Of a stretch of DNA of 43,102 nucleotides, positions 8,206-16,016 are shown one piece after another. The notes under the pieces are model-generated. The model was not told the origin of the DNA. It did no database searches and worked only from the letters and a program-made list of their open reading frames with translations. The position numbers and the translations under genes were made by a program. Source of the DNA: Acetanaerobacterium elongatum (GTDB taxonomy: Bacteria; Bacillota; Clostridia; Oscillospirales; Ruminococcaceae); NCBI RefSeq assembly GCF_900103835.1, contig NZ_FNID01000026.1:1-43102 (forward strand), written 5' to 3'. Numbering within the stretch: the stretch's first letter is position 1; each line of letters starts with the position of its first letter.

Positions 8206-9537
8206 TTAATTATATGCGGTTGCCATTTCTTTTTGGGCTGTATGCGGAAGGATAACTTCCGTATCGGCCGCTTGCGCAAGTCTTTCACGCGCAACCGAAA
8301 GCATCAGCTTAATACGGTTTTCCTGGTTTACCCGTGTGGCACTTGGATCGTAGTCAATCGGTACAATATTTGCCCTGTCGTCAATCTCTTTGATGTTGCG
8401 AATCATTCCCTTGCCGCAGATATGGTTTGGCAGGCATCCAAACGGCTGTGTGCACACAATATTCTCGTAGCCAAGCTCTACAAGCTCCAGCATCTCAGCG
8501 GTAAGCAGCCAGCCTTCACCCATCTTGCTTCCGTAGCCGATAACTCCATTCACCAGCGACTTGGTATGTGCATAGGAGGATGGCGGCAAAAACTGCGGGT
8601 ATTTTTTAATAGCGTCGATGAAAACGGTTTCCATCTTTACAAGATAATCCATAAAAATTTTAATAATCTTATACTTAATGCGGTTGCCGCCATAAAGGTT
8701 GATATCCTCAAGACGGTTATCGGTTTTAAACAATACAAACCCAAGGATTCCGGGAACCATAACCTCACAGTCCTGCTCGGATAAGAAAGCCTCCAAACTG
8801 TTGTTGCCCAGGCTTGAATATTTTACATAGATTTCGCCGACCACGCCTACCTTAACAATCGGGCGTTTGGTTGCCTTAATCTCCGCAAACTCACCGGCAA
8901 TCTGGTCAAGATTTTCTTTTAACTGCTTTACGCTTAACCCTTTGCCATGGTTGTACTGTTCGGTAAGGCTGCCAATCCAGCTTTCCACAAGCCGGTCGCA
9001 CTCTCCGTGGTTCAGCTCATAGGGCCGCAGCTGATTGCTCAGCAGCATTAACGCGTCCCCATAGATAAGCGAGGCAATCATCTTGCGTATCATGGGCAAC
9101 GTCATCTTAAAGCCGCTGTTTTTCTCAAGGCCCGAAAGGTTAAGCGATACCACCGGAATGTTGCCATAGCCGGCCTTTTTAAGCGCCTTACGCAGCAGAT
9201 GAATGTAGTTGGAGGCTCTGCACCCGCCGCCGGTTTGCGTAATAATCAGTGCCGTCTGGTTAAGGTCGTATTTGCCGCTGTTTAAGGCGTCTATCATCTG
9301 GCCGATTACCAGCAGGGCGGGGTAGCAGGTATCGTTATGTACATACTTTAAGCCTTGCAGCACCACTTCCGGGCCGGTATTGGTCAACAGCTCCACGTTA
9401 TAACCACTGTTATGCAATACATTTTTAATCAATTCAAAGTGGATAGGCGCCATCATCGGTATTAAAATGGTATAGTTTTTGCGCATCTCTTTGGTAAAGA
9501 GCAGACGCCCGTTTTTATCCCTTTTTAACTCGCTCAT
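8206..9537 (-). CDS. 2-hydroxyacyl-CoA dehydratase-like subunit (C-terminal part of activase-related protein)
   Basis: The 443-residue soluble protein has conserved cysteine blocks: NDTCYPALLVIGQ near 68, TGGGCRASNYIHLLRKAL near 103 and CTQPFGCLPNHICGKGMIRN near 365. These match the domain found at the C-terminal end of the long, roughly 1,400-residue acyl-CoA dehydratase activase-related proteins common in Clostridia, a relative of the HgdB/BcrB dehydratase subunits that bind [4Fe-4S]. Here it is a separate gene, 67 nt downstream of the activase gene on the same strand and surely co-transcribed. The substrate of this widespread orphan system is not known. ATG 9537 has a GGAAAGG site somewhat far upstream. 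Confidence 0.85.
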   Translation of the reverse strand: MSELKRDKNGRLLFTKEMRKNYTILIPMMAPIHFELIKNVLHNSGYNVELLTNTGPEVVLQGLKYVHNDTCYPALLVIGQMIDALNSGKYDLNQTALIITQTGGGCRASNYIHLLRKALKKAGYGNIPVVSLNLSGLEKNSGFKMTLPMIRKMIASLIYGDALMLLSNQLRPYELNHGECDRLVESWIGSLTEQYNHGKGLSVKQLKENLDQIAGEFAEIKATKRPIVKVGVVGEIYVKYSSLGNNSLEAFLSEQDCEVMVPGILGFVLFKTDNRLEDINLYGGNRIKYKIIKIFMDYLVKMETVFIDAIKKYPQFLPPSSYAHTKSLVNGVIGYGSKMGEGWLLTAEMLELVELGYENIVCTQPFGCLPNHICGKGMIRNIKEIDDRANIVPIDYDPSATRVNQENRIKLMLSVARERLAQAADTEVILPHTAQKEMATAYN

Positions 9538-9604
9538 AATATGGTCTAGCCTTTCCGGCCCACAGGGTAGTTTTGGGGCCCTTTAACGATAAAAGATCGG
9601 ATGA

Positions 9605-12502
9605 TTATTGCTCCTGAGTAGCGGCAAAAAGGCTGCGCAGCCTTATCTTAACCGCCCCAAGGTTTGTAATCTCATCAATCTTAATTTGAGTGTAAATGCG
9701 CCCTTCCTGCTCGAGAATCTCACGAACCTCGTCGGTGGTAATGGCGTCCACACCACAGCCGAACGAAACAAGCTGAACAAGATTCATGTTGGGCTTGTTG
9801 GCAATATACTTTGCCGCGGCGTAAAGGCGGGAATGGTAGGTCCATTGGTTTAGTACTGTGGTGGTGAATTTCTTAACCTCATAGCTTACACAGTCTTCCG
9901 AAACAATTGCCACACCGAAGCCTGCAATCAAACGATCAATGCCGTGGTTAATCTCTGGGTCTACATGGTAAGGCCTGCCTGCCAGCACGATAATCGGCCT
10001 GTTTTCCTTTTCGGCCTGTGCAATGATTCGGGCTCCCTGCGCGCGTACACATTTAAAGTAGTCTCCGTATGCCTTGTAAGCGCTTTTTGAGGCGGCCTCC
10101 ACCTCTTTAAGCGAGATACCGTCAAAGTACTGAGCAAGAATCTTCTGCATCTTACCGGGGAAATCCTTCGGGCGGTGGATTCCGACATAATCCTTGATAA
10201 ATGTCAGTTTTTTTACCGCAGGCATATTGGAGGTGATAACCTCAGGGTAGTAGGCTACAACCGGGCAGTTATAATGGTTGTCGCCAAGGCCTTCGTCGAT
10301 GTTATAGGTTAAGCAGGGGTAGAAGATGGTGGTAATGCCGTCGTCTATCAACTGCTGAACATGCCCATGCATCAGTTTTGCGGGGAAGCACACCGTATCC
10401 GAAGGAATCGTGCTCTGACCGTTTAGATAAAGCTCGCGGCTGGAGTCCGGAGAGGTTATTACCTTAAAACCAAGGGTGGTAAAGAAGGTGTGCCAGAAGG
10501 GCAGAAGCTCGTACATATTCAGCTCCATCGGGATACCGATGATTCCGCGCTTTGCCTCACCGGGCGTAAACTCTTTTAACAGCTTTAGCTTATAATCATA
10601 GATATTCAGGCTGTTATCGGTTGCCTTCTTGGTAATCGGGCGTTCACATCGGTTACCGCTGATATACCTTCTGCCGCCGTCAAAACGGTTTATTGTCAAC
10701 TGACAATTGTTACTGCACAAACCGCAGTTAACGTTTGAAACCTCATGGGTAAAATCGAGCAGTTCCTGTTTGTTAAGAATCGTGCTGCAACCCTTGCTGT
10801 GCTTTTTTGCATATAGAGCCGCACCGTAAGCTCCCATAAGCCCGGCGATACCGGGGCGGACAGCGTCTGTTTTCAGCTCCTGCTCAAATGCGCGCAGTAC
10901 GGCGTCGTTTAAGAAGGTGCCTCCCTGAACTACGATATGCTTACCGAGCTCATCCGCGGAGGCGGCGCGAATTACCTTATAAAGCGCATTCTTTACAACA
11001 CTAATCGAAAGACCTGCGGAGATATTCTCAATGCTTGCGCCGTCCTTCTGTGCCTGCTTTACCGAGGAGTTCATAAACACCGTGCAGCGCGAACCAAGGT
11101 CAACAGGGTGATCGGCAAACAGGCCGAGCTTAGCAAACTCCTCAATCGAATAACCCAATGCGTTCGCAAAGGTCTGCAGGAAAGAGCCGCAGCCGGAGGA
11201 GCAGGCCTCGTTTAAAAAGATGTTGTCGATAACACCGTTGCGTATCTTAAAGCATTTAATATCCTGCCCGCCGATGTCGATGATAAATTCCACGTCGGGC
11301 ATAAAGCTTTTTGCGGCTGTAAAATGGGCAACCGTTTCAACAACGCCGCTGTCAGCACGAAAGGCGTTTTTAACAATCTCTTCGCCATAACCGGTAACGG
11401 TAGCACCTGCAAGCTGAATCTGCGGGTATTTTTCATAAAAGTCGAGCAAAAAGGCACGGATAATCGGCACGGGGTTGCCGTTATTGGGCTGATACGAAGA
11501 GGCGAGCAGTTGACCCTCTTTACCTAAGATAACAGCCTTAACGGTAGTGGAGCCTGCATCCAACCCCAGATATGCCTTGCCTTCATAGCCAGCGGGGTCG
11601 ATCTGCGGCACATTATGTTTGGCATGTCTCTGCGCAAAGCGCTCATACTCCTCTTTATTTTCAAAAAGAGGGGTAATGGTAGCATAATGCTCGGAAGCAT
11701 GGTAATTGTTTAGCTTCTCTATGGCTTTTTCGAGGTCAACAGTTGTATCGGATGCATAAGCGGCACCCAACGCAACATAGTATAATGAATCCTCCGGGCA
11801 AACGCCGGTGGTATGTAAGGTTTCATCAAAGCTCTTGCGCAGTTGGGAAAGGAAGGTCAGCGGCCCGCCAAGATATAGAATCTTACCGATAATCGGCCGC
11901 CCCTGCGCAAGACCGGCGATGGTTTGGTTTACAACAGCACCGAAGATGCTGGCAGCAATGTCGCTTTTCTTGGCACCCTGATTTAAGAGGGGCTGAATAT
12001 CCGATTTTGCAAACACACCGCAGCGTGAAGCAATGGTGTAGAGCTTTTCATGCTGCTTGGCAAGGTCGTCCATCTCTTCCAGCGGTACGTTTAAAAGCGT
12101 TGCCATCTGGTCTATAAAAGCTCCTGTGCCTCCGGCGCAGGAGCCGTTCATACGAACCTCCATACCACCCGAAAGGAACAGAATCTTTGCATCCTCGCCG
12201 CCAAGCTCGATGACCACATCCGTGCCGGGTGCCAAACGGTTTGCGGCAATGCGGGTGGCGTAAACCTCCTGCACGAAGGGAATACCGCAACTCTCCGCAA
12301 GGCCCATACCGGCAGAGCCTGAGATTGTAATCTCGGTGCTGTGGTGGGTAGGAATAATATCGCCGATAGTCTGTAACAACTCAGCGGTTTTTTGCGTTAT
12401 TTGCGAAAAATGTCGCTCATATGAGCGAAAAATTACCGTTTTATTATCGTCTACCACAACACTCTTTATGGTTGTGGAGCCTATATCAAGCCCTATTCTC
12501 AA
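9605..12502 (-). CDS. Acyl-CoA dehydratase activase-related protein (two ASKHA domains plus DUF2229)
   Basis: The frame is open to 12580, but the best start is TTG at 12502: GGAGG lies five nt before it and the protein then begins RIGLDIGSTTIKSV, as family members do. The 965-residue product has two BadF/BcrA/HgdC-type ATPase domains. The first has GLDIGSTT at 3-10 and SCAGGTGAFIDQMA; the second has YLGLDAGSTTVKAV near 315 and ACSSGCGSFLQTFA. RCGVFAKSD and RCTVFMNSS supply the other cluster cysteine of each. A DUF2229-type domain with the CGLCSNNCQL cysteine motif follows from about 620. Known activases bind a [4Fe-4S] cluster and use ATP to drive electrons into a dehydratase. Together with the next gene it equals the usual single fused protein. 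Confidence 0.9.
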   Translation of the reverse strand: MRIGLDIGSTTIKSVVVDDNKTVIFRSYERHFSQITQKTAELLQTIGDIIPTHHSTEITISGSAGMGLAESCGIPFVQEVYATRIAANRLAPGTDVVIELGGEDAKILFLSGGMEVRMNGSCAGGTGAFIDQMATLLNVPLEEMDDLAKQHEKLYTIASRCGVFAKSDIQPLLNQGAKKSDIAASIFGAVVNQTIAGLAQGRPIIGKILYLGGPLTFLSQLRKSFDETLHTTGVCPEDSLYYVALGAAYASDTTVDLEKAIEKLNNYHASEHYATITPLFENKEEYERFAQRHAKHNVPQIDPAGYEGKAYLGLDAGSTTVKAVILGKEGQLLASSYQPNNGNPVPIIRAFLLDFYEKYPQIQLAGATVTGYGEEIVKNAFRADSGVVETVAHFTAAKSFMPDVEFIIDIGGQDIKCFKIRNGVIDNIFLNEACSSGCGSFLQTFANALGYSIEEFAKLGLFADHPVDLGSRCTVFMNSSVKQAQKDGASIENISAGLSISVVKNALYKVIRAASADELGKHIVVQGGTFLNDAVLRAFEQELKTDAVRPGIAGLMGAYGAALYAKKHSKGCSTILNKQELLDFTHEVSNVNCGLCSNNCQLTINRFDGGRRYISGNRCERPITKKATDNSLNIYDYKLKLLKEFTPGEAKRGIIGIPMELNMYELLPFWHTFFTTLGFKVITSPDSSRELYLNGQSTIPSDTVCFPAKLMHGHVQQLIDDGITTIFYPCLTYNIDEGLGDNHYNCPVVAYYPEVITSNMPAVKKLTFIKDYVGIHRPKDFPGKMQKILAQYFDGISLKEVEAASKSAYKAYGDYFKCVRAQGARIIAQAEKENRPIIVLAGRPYHVDPEINHGIDRLIAGFGVAIVSEDCVSYEVKKFTTTVLNQWTYHSRLYAAAKYIANKPNMNLVQLVSFGCGVDAITTDEVREILEQEGRIYTQIKIDEITNLGAVKIRLRSLFAATQEQ

Positions 12503-12596
12503 TGGTGCCTCCCATATGACTTCAGTCGGATTTATAATGTCGTCAGGAGCCTGTAACACGAATCTGCTGTTATCCCCCAAAGCTATTCATACTGAT

Positions 12597-12624
12597 ATTA
12601 TAGCAGTATAAATATTTTGTGCAA
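12597..12624 (-). promoter_or_regulatory. Promoter of the activase operon
   Basis: On the minus strand TTGCAC (12624-12619) and TATAAT (12602-12597) are 16 nt apart, and TGC precedes the -10, making an extended element. The leader to the TTG start at 12502 is about 90 nt. Confidence 0.6.
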
Positions 12625-12830
12625 GTTTTAAAACTTTGTCAAGTTGTTTTGGCCTTTTTTAGAAAATAGAAAAGTAAATGTTTGATATCATCCGTTAAAT
12701 GATAGAGTAATGCAGCTTAATTCAAATCAGTTTTCATGCTAAGTATTTTTATTGAACACTGTAAATTATACATTATCGGTATTGTTAAATCAATGCTGAT
12801 ATTTGGCTTGTTAATATTCAAATAATACAA

Positions 12831-12859
12831 TTTACAGATTATAAGAAAAAGTATATAAT
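12831..12859 (+). promoter_or_regulatory. Promoter of nfnAB
   Basis: TTTACA (12831-12836) and a perfect TATAAT (12854-12859) are 17 nt apart. Start of transcription would be near 12866, about 85 nt before the nfnA ATG. Confidence 0.65.
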
Positions 12860-12949
12860 TTTAAAAGGTATTGTCTGCGTATTATGGTACACAGGCAGCT
12901 ATGTGATTATAAAACAGGGATTCAGATTGAAGCAGAGGAATGGTGGGAC

Positions 12950-13786
12950 ATGTATAAAATTGTAAAGAAGAAATCATTAAACCCCACGGTATCTTTCATG
13001 GAGATTGATGCGCCGTTTATTGCCAAAAAGGCGGAACCCGGACAGTTCATCATACTGCGGGTAGACGAAAACGGGGAACGCATCCCGCTTACGATTGCCG
13101 ATTTTGACCGTGAAAAGGGTACCGTTACGATTATCTATCAAATCGTCGGTGCTACCACTAAAAAGCTGGATAGCCTAAACGAAGGCGACTCGCTTCAGGA
13201 CTTTGTAGGCCCGCTTGGTGTACCATCACACACTGAAGGGCTAAAAAGGGTTGCGGTGATTGGCGGCGGCGTAGGGTGTGCCATTGCATACCCCATAGCG
13301 AAGAAGCTGCATCAAAGCAATGCGGTTGTGCATTCGGTTGTGGGGTTCAGGACGAAGGACTTAGTAATACTTGAGGATGAGTTTGCCGCTGTAAGCGATG
13401 AGCTTATTATAAAAACAGATGACGGTACCTACGGCACAAAGGGTTTAGTAACCGATGCTCTCAAGCAGCTTATCGAGCGCGGAGAGCAGTATGATGAGGT
13501 GATTGCCATAGGCCCGCTGGTAATGATGAAGTTTGTGGCAAGGCTTACAAAGGAATACGGCATTAAAACCACGGTAAGCATGAACCCCATCATGATAGAC
13601 GGTACAGGAATGTGCGGCGGTTGCCGCCTGACCGTTGGCGGAGAAACCAAGTTTGCCTGCGTAGACGGCCCGGACTTTGACGGCCATCTGGTAGACTTTG
13701 ACGAGGCCATGGAGCGCAGCAGTATGTACCGCGATTTTGAAAAGCATCATTATGAAGCAGCCTGTCATCTTTTTGATAAGGCTTAA
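12950..13786 (+). CDS. nfnA: NfnA-like ferredoxin-NADP oxidoreductase small subunit (FAD, [2Fe-2S])
   Basis: Start ATG 12950 gives MYKIVKKKSL, the usual beginning of this family; an upstream ATG in frame adds 22 unrelated residues. The 278-residue protein has an FAD-binding front half (PGQFIILRV near 30, RIPLTIAD near 44), a nucleotide-binding VIGGGVGCA at 103-111, and cysteines C222, C225 and C237 in GTGMCGGCR...FACVDG, the ligands of a [2Fe-2S] cluster as in dihydroorotate dehydrogenase electron-transfer subunits. With the next gene it should form NfnAB, a cytoplasmic enzyme that couples NADH, ferredoxin and NADP in anaerobes by electron bifurcation. The older label is sulfide dehydrogenase subunit beta. 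Confidence 0.88.
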   Translation: MYKIVKKKSLNPTVSFMEIDAPFIAKKAEPGQFIILRVDENGERIPLTIADFDREKGTVTIIYQIVGATTKKLDSLNEGDSLQDFVGPLGVPSHTEGLKRVAVIGGGVGCAIAYPIAKKLHQSNAVVHSVVGFRTKDLVILEDEFAAVSDELIIKTDDGTYGTKGLVTDALKQLIERGEQYDEVIAIGPLVMMKFVARLTKEYGIKTTVSMNPIMIDGTGMCGGCRLTVGGETKFACVDGPDFDGHLVDFDEAMERSSMYRDFEKHHYEAACHLFDKA

Positions 13787-13847
13787 GCTGATGTATAAAA
13801 TAAGTGAAAACCTTTGCTGAAGAATGTTTAGCGGAAAGGAATTAACC

Positions 13848-15236
13848 ATGCCCAATATGTCTTTACATAAAAACCCCATGCCGGTTCAGGAGCCGGATGT
13901 GCGAAACCGTAATTTTAATGAGGTTGCGTTGGGTTATACCGAGGAGCAGGCTGTAGATGAAGCGGAGCGTTGCTTAAACTGTAAGCATAAGCCTTGCGTA
14001 AGCGGGTGCCCGGTTGCGATTGATATCCCAGCCTTTATCCAAAAGGTGAAAGAAAAAGATTTTGAAGCAGCCTATGAGGTGTTAAACCGTTCCACCTCGC
14101 TTCCCGCGGTTTGTGGGCGTGTATGCCCGCAGGAAACCCAGTGCGAGTGCAAATGTGTGCGCGGCATTAAGGGCGAGCCGGTAGCCATCGGGCGGTTGGA
14201 ACGTTTTGTAGCTGACTACCACATGGCACACAATACTAAGGATGCTCAGATACCGAAGCCCAACGGGCATAAGGTGGCGGTGATAGGTGCGGGCCCCTCC
14301 GGGCTTACCTGTGCGGGCGACCTTGCAAAGCTTGGCTATGCTGTTACGGTATTTGAGGCCCTGCATCTTGCCGGAGGCGTTCTGGTTTACGGTATCCCGC
14401 AGTTCCGTCTGCCAAAAGAGATTGTGCGCAAAGAGATTGAAAACCTGAAGGCCATAGGGGTAAAGATTGAAACCAATATGGTTATCGGTAAGGTTCTTTC
14501 CATCGACGAGCTGTTTGAAAACGGATACGAGGCTGTCTTTATCGGTTCGGGTGCCGGACTGCCGAGATTCATGAAGATTCCGGGCGAGAACTTAAAGGGC
14601 GTTTATTCTGCCAATGAGTTTTTAACCCGTGTAAACCTGATGAAGGCTTACCAGCAAGGCAGCAACACACCCATTCAGAATGCCAGAAAGGTTGCGGTGG
14701 TAGGCGGCGGAAATGTGGCAATGGATGCTGCGCGCTGTGCCAAACGCCTGGGCGCCGAAACGGTTTATATTGTCTACAGGCGTTCCGAGGCCGAAATGCC
14801 GGCACGTCTGGAAGAGGTTGAGCACGCCAAGGAAGAAGGTATCATCTTTAAGGTTCTCACCAATCCTACCGAGATTACCGGGGACGAGCACAAGTTTGTA
14901 AACGGTATGAGGTGTGTGAAGATGGAGCTTGGTGAACCCGATGCCTCCGGCAGACGCAGCCCGGTAGAGAAGAAGGGCTCGGATTTCACTTTGGATGTAG
15001 ATTGCGTTATCATGTCTATCGGAACCTCGCCCAACCCGCTTATTCGCAACACTACCAAGGGGCTTGATACCAATCGCCATGGCTGTATCATCACCGAGGA
15101 AGAAACCGGGCTTACCTCCCGCGAAGGGGTTTATGCCGGCGGGGATGCCGTAACAGGTGCCGCAACGGTTATTCTGGCAATGGGTGCGGGTAAAAAGGCG
15201 GCTCAATCTATCGACGAATATATTAAGAACAAATAG
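13848..15236 (+). CDS. nfnB: NfnB-like subunit / GltA-type glutamate synthase small-chain homolog
   Basis: ATG 13848 has AAAGGA seven nt upstream and gives 462 residues; the frame opens slightly earlier without a site. Cysteines C42, C45, C50 and C54 (CLNCKHKPCVSGCP) and a second group at C89-C103 (CGRVCPQETQCECKC) bind two [4Fe-4S] clusters. A FAD Rossmann motif VAVIGAGPSG (about 145) and an NAD(P)H motif VAVVGGGNVAMDAAR (about 285) follow, ending in GVYAGGDAVTGAATVILAMGAG. Such proteins are often annotated as homotetrameric NADPH glutamate synthase (GltA). The adjoining nfnA-type gene makes NfnB, the bifurcating subunit, the better reading. No large glutamate synthase gene is nearby. Confidence 0.88.
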   Translation: MPNMSLHKNPMPVQEPDVRNRNFNEVALGYTEEQAVDEAERCLNCKHKPCVSGCPVAIDIPAFIQKVKEKDFEAAYEVLNRSTSLPAVCGRVCPQETQCECKCVRGIKGEPVAIGRLERFVADYHMAHNTKDAQIPKPNGHKVAVIGAGPSGLTCAGDLAKLGYAVTVFEALHLAGGVLVYGIPQFRLPKEIVRKEIENLKAIGVKIETNMVIGKVLSIDELFENGYEAVFIGSGAGLPRFMKIPGENLKGVYSANEFLTRVNLMKAYQQGSNTPIQNARKVAVVGGGNVAMDAARCAKRLGAETVYIVYRRSEAEMPARLEEVEHAKEEGIIFKVLTNPTEITGDEHKFVNGMRCVKMELGEPDASGRRSPVEKKGSDFTLDVDCVIMSIGTSPNPLIRNTTKGLDTNRHGCIITEEETGLTSREGVYAGGDAVTGAATVILAMGAGKKAAQSIDEYIKNK

Positions 15237-15258
15237 CCATAACTCAAACATAAAATAG

Positions 15259-15297
15259 CGGAAGAAGGGAGCTCTCTTTCTTCCGTTTATTTTTTTA
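15259..15297 (+). terminator. Intrinsic terminator of nfnAB
   Basis: CGGAAGAA and its complement TTCTTCCG form a stem around a GAGCTC-rich centre, followed by TTTATTTTTTT. Confidence 0.8.
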
Positions 15298-15307
15298 TGC
15301 AAAAGCC

Positions 15308-15337
15308 TTGACAATTGAACAGACATTCAACTATAAT
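15308..15337 (+). promoter_or_regulatory. Promoter of the metal-resistance operon
   Basis: Perfect TTGACA (15308-15313) and perfect TATAAT (15332-15337) are 18 nt apart. One of two ArsR/SmtB-type operators fills the spacer, so bound repressor would block polymerase. Confidence 0.85.
15315..15330. promoter_or_regulatory. ArsR/SmtB operator O1
   Basis: TTGAA-N6-TTCAA lies between -35 and -10. It shares sequence and spacing with O2. Confidence 0.7.
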
Positions 15338-15347
15338 AACAGTAAAG

Positions 15348-15365
15348 GTTGAACAACTATTCAAC
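15348..15365. promoter_or_regulatory. ArsR/SmtB operator O2
   Basis: GTTGAA-N6-TTCAAC, a perfect inverted repeat, covers the likely transcription start and precedes the AGGAGG site of the regulator. The half-site resembles the TGAA-N6-TTCA core of SmtB/CzrA/CadC operators. Confidence 0.75.
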
Positions 15366-15382
15366 TATAGGAGGTATATAAA

Positions 15383-15745
15383 GTGAATCACGGGGAAATA
15401 TTCTGTGATTGTGATGTTATCCATGCTGAAGTAGTCGAAGCTGTTAAGCAGAAAATGCCCGATGAAGACGTATTATATGATCTCTCAGATTTCTTCAAGG
15501 TGCTGGGGGACAGCACACGGGCTAAAATCATGTGGGCACTGGATGAAAGCGAGATGTGTGTCTGTGACCTGGCGGTGTTGCTGAACATGACAAAATCTGC
15601 AATCTCGCACCAGCTGCGCGCTTTAAAGCAGGCGAATCTGGTAAAGTTCAGAAAAGAGGGCAAGGTTGTTTACTACTCCCTAAGTGACGATCATGTCACC
15701 CAGATTTTTGAAAAGGGATTGGAGCATATTAAAGAGACCAAATAA
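15383..15745 (+). CDS. ArsR/SmtB-family metal-sensing repressor (CadC/SmtB-like)
   Basis: GTG 15383 is the start, eight nt after AGGAGG. The 120-residue winged-helix protein shows both metal-binding patterns of the family. The alpha3N-type set is the N-terminal CDCDVIH (C8, C10) with the CVCDL motif (C59, C61). The alpha5 set is D102-x-H104-x10-H115-x2-E118, as in SmtB/CzrA. The recognition helix is around TKSAISHQLRALKQANLV (70-87). Such proteins hold their operon off until Zn, Cd or Pb binds. Two operators lie directly upstream, and the next genes are a metal-binding domain and a P-type ATPase. Which site is used cannot be told from sequence. Confidence 0.93.
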   Translation: MNHGEIFCDCDVIHAEVVEAVKQKMPDEDVLYDLSDFFKVLGDSTRAKIMWALDESEMCVCDLAVLLNMTKSAISHQLRALKQANLVKFRKEGKVVYYSLSDDHVTQIFEKGLEHIKETK

Positions 15746-15782
15746 AATATTCTGAATAAGTATGAGAAAGGTATGAGTTACG

Positions 15783-16004
15783 ATGAAAAAAACATTTAAA
15801 CTTAATGGCTTGGAATGTGCAAACTGCGCGGCAAAGATGGAGCAAGCCATCGGTAAACTGGAAGGAGTACAGAACGCTACCGTGAACTTCATGACGACGA
15901 AGCTGGTAATCGAAGCTGAGGAGGATAAGCTTCCTGCAATCGTTGAGGCAGCAGAGAAAATTGTAAAAAAGATCGAGCCTGATGTTGTACTGATAAAGGC
16001 TTAA
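15783..16004 (+). CDS. Stand-alone heavy-metal-associated (HMA) domain protein
   Basis: This 73-residue protein is a complete ferredoxin-like HMA domain: LECANCAAKMEQAI carries the metal-binding C12 and C15. Such domains either work as small metal chaperones or form the N terminus of P1B ATPases. The ATPase gene 12 nt downstream lacks an N-terminal HMA domain, so this is probably its detached metal-delivery domain. Middle gene of the three-gene operon; AAAGG lies about 11 nt before the ATG. Confidence 0.9.
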   Translation: MKKTFKLNGLECANCAAKMEQAIGKLEGVQNATVNFMTTKLVIEAEEDKLPAIVEAAEKIVKKIEPDVVLIKA

Positions 16005-16016
16005 AGGAGTTCGTGA

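Larger units (their letters stand above)
12503..12949. other. Divergent intergenic region
   Basis: This AT-rich stretch separates the activase operon from nfnAB. Apart from one promoter for each direction I see no gene, repeat or riboswitch. The open frame upstream of 12950 (from 12884) has no ribosome site and no family-like sequence. Confidence 0.6.

Noticed and set aside
12503-12580. 26-residue N-terminal extension of the activase
   Set aside because: The strong GGAGG and the family-typical RIGLDIG start favour TTG 12502.
14622-15326. 234-codon open frame opposite nfnB
   Set aside because: Complement of a well-conserved coding region; it also runs across the nfnAB terminator.
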